From contig JAMYHX010000177.1 in assembly GCA_025529335.1 (NCBI GenBank), positions 1 to 64,000 of the forward strand: a stretch of 64,000 bases of DNA, written 5' to 3'. A program made the position numbers and the translations under genes. Positions 58,632 to 64,000 of the stretch are shown piece by piece; positions within the stretch are counted from its first letter, which is position 1, and each line of letters opens with the position of its first letter. Under the pieces are notes generated by a model. That model made no database searches and was not told the DNA's origin. It was given only the letters and a program-made list of their open reading frames with translations. This DNA comes from Rhizopus sp. PT2906 (taxonomy: Eukaryota > Mucoromycota > Mucoromycetes > Mucorales > Rhizopodaceae).

Positions 58632-60325
58632 TTAAATGTTCAAAAGAAGTCTTCTAGGATCTTCAACGAGTTCCTTAATTCTAACCAAGAATGTAACGGC
58701 TTCACGACCATCGATAAGTCTGTGATCATAAGTAAGAGCAACATACATCATAGGACGGATTTCAACCTATTTTGACATGAGTCATCTTGCCATACTTGTT
58801 TTTTTATCCTTTTACCTTTCCGTCAACATTAACGGGTCTTTCCTTAATAGCATGCATACCCAAAATGGCAGTTTGAGGCAAGTTGATGATAGGAGTACCC
58901 ATCAAAGAACCAAACACACCACCGTTGGAAATTGTGAATGTACCTCCGGCCATATCTTCAATGGTGATCTTGTTGTCACGAGCCTAATGATGACATGTTA
59001 GGACCTATGTTTTCCTTCAACAAGAAGCAAGAATTACCTTTTTACTGAGTTCAGCAATGCTCTTTTCAACATCAAGATAGTTCATGTCTTCAACGTTTCT
59101 CAACACAGGAGTGACCAAACCCTTGGGGGTAGAAACAGCGACACTCATATCAACATAGTCGTGGTAGACAATCTCGTTACCGTCAATGGAGGCATTGACA
59201 GCAGGGATTTCTTGCAAAGCAACAGCAGCGGCTTTCACAAAGGCAGACATGAAACCGAATTTGACACCGTGCTTCTTCAAGACGGCATCCTTGTAGTCAG
59301 CACGAAGACCGATCAAGTTGGTCATGTCGATTTCGTTGAATGTAGTCAAGGAAGCAGCTGTTTCTTGAGATTGCTTCAATCTTTCGGCAATTCTAAGACG
59401 CATACGGTTCATCTTTACACGAGTTTCATTACGGTTACCAAAGACCTTTTCGCCAGCAGCAGCAGCAGGTTTGGGGGCTTCGCTCTTGGCGGGCTTGGGA
59501 GCAGGGGCAGCAGGCTTGGGTTCTTCCTTTTTAGGAGCCTCTTGCTTAGGTTCTTCCTTCTTGACTTCTTCCTGCTTCACTTCTTCCTTCTTGGGTTCTT
59601 CTTTCTTTGCAGGAGCAGCACCTAAGGGTTAAAGCATGAGTATCACTTGACGTGTGATAACTAACTTAATTTCCCACGAACCTTCCTTTGGTGCATCTCC
59701 AAGTTCCAACTTGAAGAAGTCAGCACCGACAGCAACAGTATCTTCTTCGTTAGCGTATACTTCGACAATAGTACCTGATGCAGGGGAGTTGACTGTGACG
59801 TCGATCTTGTCGGTTTCAATAGTGGCAACTTCCTCATCTTGGCGAACGAAATCACCGACCTCTAATTAGGAAATGTATAAGCACACGGTCTCACACACAC
59901 ACACACACACACGTTGTTAATACATAATCTCGATACTTACGCTTAACCCATTGCTTAAGAGTTCCTTCTGAAATAGACTCTGCCATTTGAGGAACCTTGA
60001 TTACTTTGTCGGCTATAATGTATACAGAATATCGGGAATAAGTATATTACTGTCATAATACAAGGTCAATTGCATACCGTATGTTCTAATTTGGTTCTTG
60101 ATGGTGTTGTTTTGTAAGTTAGTGTTTTGTCTATAGTAAGAATTAGTACATGTGTATATAAAGTAAAGAAAGGCTGTACTTTAAACGGTCATAACCAACT
60201 GTATATAAAGAAGCAGCGGTTTGAACGTGCAAGTTTCTTTGAACATGACGCACTGCAGTAGTAGCAATTACGTTTTTTGAGAGAGAAACACGAGATAGTC
60301 TAAGAGCAACGCGAGAATACTGCAT
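58632..60325 (-). CDS. KGD2: Dihydrolipoyllysine succinyltransferase, E2 of 2-oxoglutarate dehydrogenase
   Basis: Seven exons (60180-60325, 60078-60130, 59941-60012, 59682-59861, 59038-59621, 58816-58983, 58632-58766) join in frame to 445 residues. A basic, Ser/Arg-rich mitochondrial targeting start is followed by a lipoyl domain with the lipoylated lysine in ETDKIDV, a long Lys/Glu/Pro/Ala hinge (about 145-200), and the catalytic core with FNEIDMTNL, GTFTISNGG and the active-site YDHRLIDG. There is no separate peripheral-subunit-binding domain, as is usual for the succinyltransferase. It works in the TCA cycle in the mitochondrial matrix. A CA repeat of about 20 nt lies in intron 3 (59893-59912). 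Confidence 0.96.
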
Positions 60326-62379
60326 GACTGAATAAGACACAAAAGAGAGAAAAGGGAGGTGGTTGATAGTGGAGTCAAGAGAAGGGAGAAAATAAATTTT
60401 TTAATCCAAGGCTAAGTATTATAACCGGGTAACAGCGGAAGGGAAATTATTTTTTCGGGAGAAGGTTTTCTTTCGTACGGATGTTGAATTCAATTTAGTC
60501 TTTGCGCGAATCATTCTTTGTGATGTCAAGAACCCCATCCGACGTTTCCCGCAACATAAAAAAATGGAAGAGGGTTTAACTAAATGAGTTTATAGTCCTT
60601 GTCATTTTTATTGATGATGTCATAGGCATGACACGTTTTTAAAAAATAGAATATCAATAAAAAGAAGAAAGGTCATTCAATATGCTTTCCATAAAGTGCG
60701 TTGATCGGTAAAATCCGCCAAAAGGGAAAAAAAAAAAATTTATTGTTAATAAAAAATAAAATGTGGGGCAAAAGAAGTAACAGAAATAAAGTTTGAGCTC
60801 ATCTTGCTTTCCCTTCCTTTGTTCTGTTACACTTGTCTTTTAGTTTTAATAAGAAGATAGTCTATTCTACGTTATATTATTCCTATTTGAAATTTTAAAT
60901 AGCTATCCATCCTATATAGATTAAAGTGAGTTTATTGAGAGCAGTAACTGTTTAAAACGAGATATGCATTAGAATTGACTCCGAAAAGTCTCAGGGTTGT
61001 CAGATCTTCCATCAGATTTCTTCCATGGTGTGATATGTCTCGAATAAGAAACAAGATATATGTTGATGAGGGGTTTTTTTATTACAAATAAGATAAAAGA
61101 GAGTTCCTTATTACATCGTCATTTATATATAAGCAAAAGTAGTCATGATCCATGAGCATATGTCGCGTTATATGAATGTGTTAATATTATGTTTTAATGC
61201 ATCAAAGAGGCTTTCTGACAACATTGGGTTAAATTAAGATCATAAATATCATTATTGATCAATATTTTTTCTTTCTTTCTTTACTATTTATGAAAACTTT
61301 GACACTCATTCCCTGCTGCTAAAGCGGCGTCTCACTTGTGGTTCCTGCCCCTACTGCTAAAAAGATGGAAAGATGGTGAATGAACACGAGTTGGTTTTTG
61401 TCCTGTTTCTACTGCCAAGGAGATGGGAGGATTGAATATATTAATACAGGAGGAGAGCAGCAAGTCACTCTTCTTATTTCACTGTTTGTTTTCTCTAATA
61501 AAGAGCATTTTAAACAAATACAAACATTGCATCACTCCTCAGTATGAAGACGTTGTGGTTACTATTTCGTCTGACAGCTCTTTCATATATGACGAATGCT
61601 CTGCTTTAGTCTACCAAACATAATAAATATAATAGCATTCTATTACAAAAAAACAAGTTAATTTTGTTTTTTTGTTTTTTTGTTTTTTTTTGTTTTTTTT
61701 GTTTTTTTTGTTTTTTTTGTTTTTGTTTTTGTTTTGACGACTTTTATCAAAGCCAACTGTACTACAAGTTGATTTTGTGATGAACCATTGTAAAGTTGAA
61801 AACTGGCTACAGAGCTTTAGCTTTAATTTAGCTTGTAACAAATGTTAACTTGAGTTGTACGTGTGTGTTTGCTTTCAGGCGCGATTTCTTGACTTGTTAT
61901 CTCTCTCCTGTATTTAACGGATTTCTCCGCATTAATGTCTTATTGGAAACAACTATGCATCAGCTTCAATGTGCCATAACTTGTATGTGCTTGGTGTTCT
62001 CCTTGTTTTGTTCACTGAACGATTCCATAACTAAACTCTCTTCATTGTGTATATCATAACCCATGCCATCTATGCATCATTCAGATTTACAAGCACTATA
62101 CCTGCACTAAATTGAATGTTTACAATGACAACATCAGTAGTAGTCATAGACTCACTCCTTATTTTATTTTGCATCTCTTCTTTCTAAAGAAGAATTTACT
62201 TTGCTAGTAGTCGACTTATTTTTTACAAATACAACAGTGCTGTTGATAATGTCAAGGACACTTTGGCTATAGCAGAGAGCTTGTTCGAACTAATGTAAAT
62301 AAGATATATCTTACAAGCTTAAGGACACGTACTAAGCAATAAAATTAGGTCACCTCAGCGTATTTTGCTATTGAAGCGA
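60326..62379. other. Intergenic, repeats only
   Basis: Two kilobases without a supportable gene. It holds the E2 promoter (C/T-poor, purine-rich on the plus strand near 60345-60380) and a T-rich G/T repeat at 61663-61736. Open frames at 61423-61623 and 61850-62059 show no family features. Confidence 0.5.
61663..61736 (+). repeat. Degenerate (T)nG tandem repeat
   Basis: About eleven units of four to nine T followed by one G. It is a simple-sequence expansion; a lysine/asparagine-rich minus-strand frame across it is an artefact. Confidence 0.9.
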
Positions 62380-63535
62380 TGCTGAACGTGTTTGATGCAA
62401 GGCTGTTAAGCACGATGTACAGATCACAAATTGAGATTTGGACTGCTGGTTGTCTTATATTTACTGTTACAGATATTGACGCAATTCAAGTCATTATAGA
62501 GGTAAAAGAGCACTTGGATTTGTTATTTATTTATTTGAAATGGGTAATATACCGTTAGTTTTTTATTTTTAGGATTTCTAAAAGCTGCAGCTGGACACAC
62601 CAGATGGAGAGTATAAAAATCAGTGTAGTCAACAGCATCAGAAGACTGTAAGTAAATACTTTATACAAGGTGTGATACACTTATATCCATATTTTTTAAA
62701 CTTTTGCAGAATGGAAAAGTTGCCGCTGAGAGAACCAATTGAATGATGCTCCAGTGAAACAGAAGTCTGGAGCACTTGGGTTGATCCTGTGCTGGATTTA
62801 CTCCTGAGCTGTATAGAAGAAGGAGTCCACCTTAGGTGGTGAAGGTAATATCATCACGAATAGAAAAGGTAAAGCTTTGTTAATCGGATACAGTAGAACA
62901 AACCAGAAAGACTGTCAGGAGGAACCTGAAAGACCAGATGGTACAGTTTCCATCATGAGCCAACCGCAATGGCAAAGAAACCTTGGCTATAGTGAAGCAA
63001 AGAGTGCAGAAGCTACAGAAAACTACTGTGTTCTTGCTTGGGTCCTGTGCCAATTAGGCTGCTTTAGCAGAAATGCTATCAAAAAAGATGGCTGTAAATC
63101 GTCCTTTTCTTTTCAGTCAAAAGATATGGTTGATTTTAAGCAAAGAAATATTAGTATTCATATTTTATAAATATAGGCCATAACGTAGCATTTTATACCA
63201 CTGAATTTGTATTCGATGGTATGTACGCTATAGTCGAGTTGACCGATGTTCAAATTCCAAAGTCAGTAAACACTTTGGAGACCTTGGTTACCCGGTGTTC
63301 TCTCATGTGCTTAACGCAAGCGGCACATGTGTTTGACAAGATCAAGAGAGAAAGAAAAATTACTACAGACGAATTTGAAAGCATAAAGAGGTTCAAGCCC
63401 AGCATAAGAGAGCTAGAAGCGCTGGTTAACGAGAAGACAGACAGAAGAAGAAATTTTTCTGTTTCGCTTTTTAATAGACTTTATTATGTTTTTATTAATT
63501 CTAAAAAGCGTCCAAACTTTAGAGACATATACTAA
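62380..63535 (+). pseudogene. Remnant of an expanded Mucoralean-type hypothetical protein gene
   Basis: Broken coding traces run through the region: IWTAGCLIFTVTDIDAIQVIIE (62434-62501) ends at a donor-like GTAAAA, continues after an AG at 62571 and hits a stop at once. A frame at 62877-63170 includes ENYCVLAWVLCQLGCFSRNAI. The last part (63178-63535) reads GHNVAFYTTEFVFDGMYAIVEL and continues through a charged helix to RPNFRDIY. The GxxVxFYxTxxxxDGMYxxxEL pattern recalls a large Mucorales family of unknown function, possibly related to the fragment at 7951-8660. Stops and frame changes make it a pseudogene. Confidence 0.4.
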
Positions 63536-63926
63536 GTGCTGCATAAATGTTCAACGGCACTCATATAAAACAATATCATATTCTAGTAGCTACGTCTTTG
63601 GTGTTCTGAAATTGGTCATGTTTGGCCTATAGACTAAAATTTCCTTGATAGGATTAAGCTTAGGAGAGTAAAATGAGAAGTAAATGTACCTATGCCACAC
63701 ATGTATACCGTACAAAATACCCTACGCTTTAAGCATATAGGCCTGATATAATATTGTATTTTTTTATGGTATGAGTTACCTTTAGCAAATTGAGGAAAGA
63801 AGGGAACTGCTACACCTAGAACACAATTATACTAAAATGGAAATTCCTTTTTTGAACCTCGATTGACTGCCATACTACTGTTTATTCCCTCTATCTCTCT
63901 CTCTCTTTTTCTTCTTTTGTCAGCCC
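63536..63926. promoter_or_regulatory. Spacer and pyrimidine-rich leader of the last gene
   Basis: The stretch ends in a CT repeat (63888-63915) that leads into an ATG, as seen before several genes of the window. Nothing else recognised. Confidence 0.4.
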
Positions 63927-64000
63927 ATGACTTCTTCAGTTTCATTACCTTTAGTAGTGTGGCATGGCTTTTCGAACCCAAATATTACTTGTATCGCCTA
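63927..64000 (+). CDS. 5' end of a gene running off the window (hydrolase-like start)
   Basis: The ATG at 63927 follows a strong CT-rich leader. The first codons read MTSSVSLPLVVWHGF. The LPLVVWHG string is like the first strand and oxyanion region of palmitoyl-protein thioesterases, which have a WHG motif early in the mature protein. Only about 24 codons are present and a splice could lie inside, so the call is weak. Confidence 0.3.
   Translation, partial: MTSSVSLPLVVWHGFSNPNITCIA

Noticed and set aside
61611..61841. Lys/Asn-rich minus-strand frame
   Set aside because: Produced by the (T)nG simple repeat at 61663-61736.

Overview
The window comes from a nuclear fungal genome, most likely a Mucorales (Mucoromycota) species. 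It is AT-rich, with many compact genes broken by introns of about 45-65 nt and pyrimidine-rich stretches before start codons. Fungus-typical genes include a CotH-like protein, a GH18 chitinase with a chitin-binding tail, a Zn2Cys6 regulator and a Nud1/Cdc11-type scaffold. Nearly all gene models below were rebuilt by reading across splice sites; the joined exons keep frame unless stated. Coordinates may be off by a base or two at some junctions.

Left part (1-16.6 kb): a partial secreted kelch gene (-), an MBIP-like coiled-coil gene (+), eIF3 subunit i (-), a cytochrome b5-acyl-CoA dehydrogenase fusion (+), a fragment of a repeated Mucoralean-type family (+), a TMEM62-like metallophosphoesterase (+), a multi-pass membrane protein (+), and a convergent pair of regulators, bZIP (+) and Zn2Cys6 (-).

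Middle (19-46.7 kb): an MDR oxidoreductase (-) diverging from the cytosolic Phe-tRNA synthetase beta chain (+), an HSF-type factor (-), a 14-exon P5B ATPase (-), a KHDC4-like KH protein (+), a coiled-coil/SH3BGR protein (+), a Nud1/Cdc11-like LRR scaffold (+), aspartyl aminopeptidase (+), an RFX regulator (+) and a fructosamine kinase (+).

Right part (47-64 kb): a small basic protein with three SxIP motifs (+), CotH (+), then a block of about 5 kb made of a decayed, internally deleted Helitron and directly behind it a decayed Fanzor (eukaryotic TnpB-like, RNA-guided nuclease family) gene, followed by a Gon7-like small gene (+), chitinase (+), the 2-oxoglutarate dehydrogenase E2 gene (-), a pseudogene of another expanded family, and the first codons of a gene that runs off the end.

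Most genes are independent housekeeping or regulatory units; there is no operon or metabolic cluster. The most notable content is the Helitron/Fanzor block, a small SxIP candidate microtubule-tip protein, a repeated use of GC-AG introns with the donor GCAAGT (five candidates), and a 7-nt microexon inside a zinc cluster.
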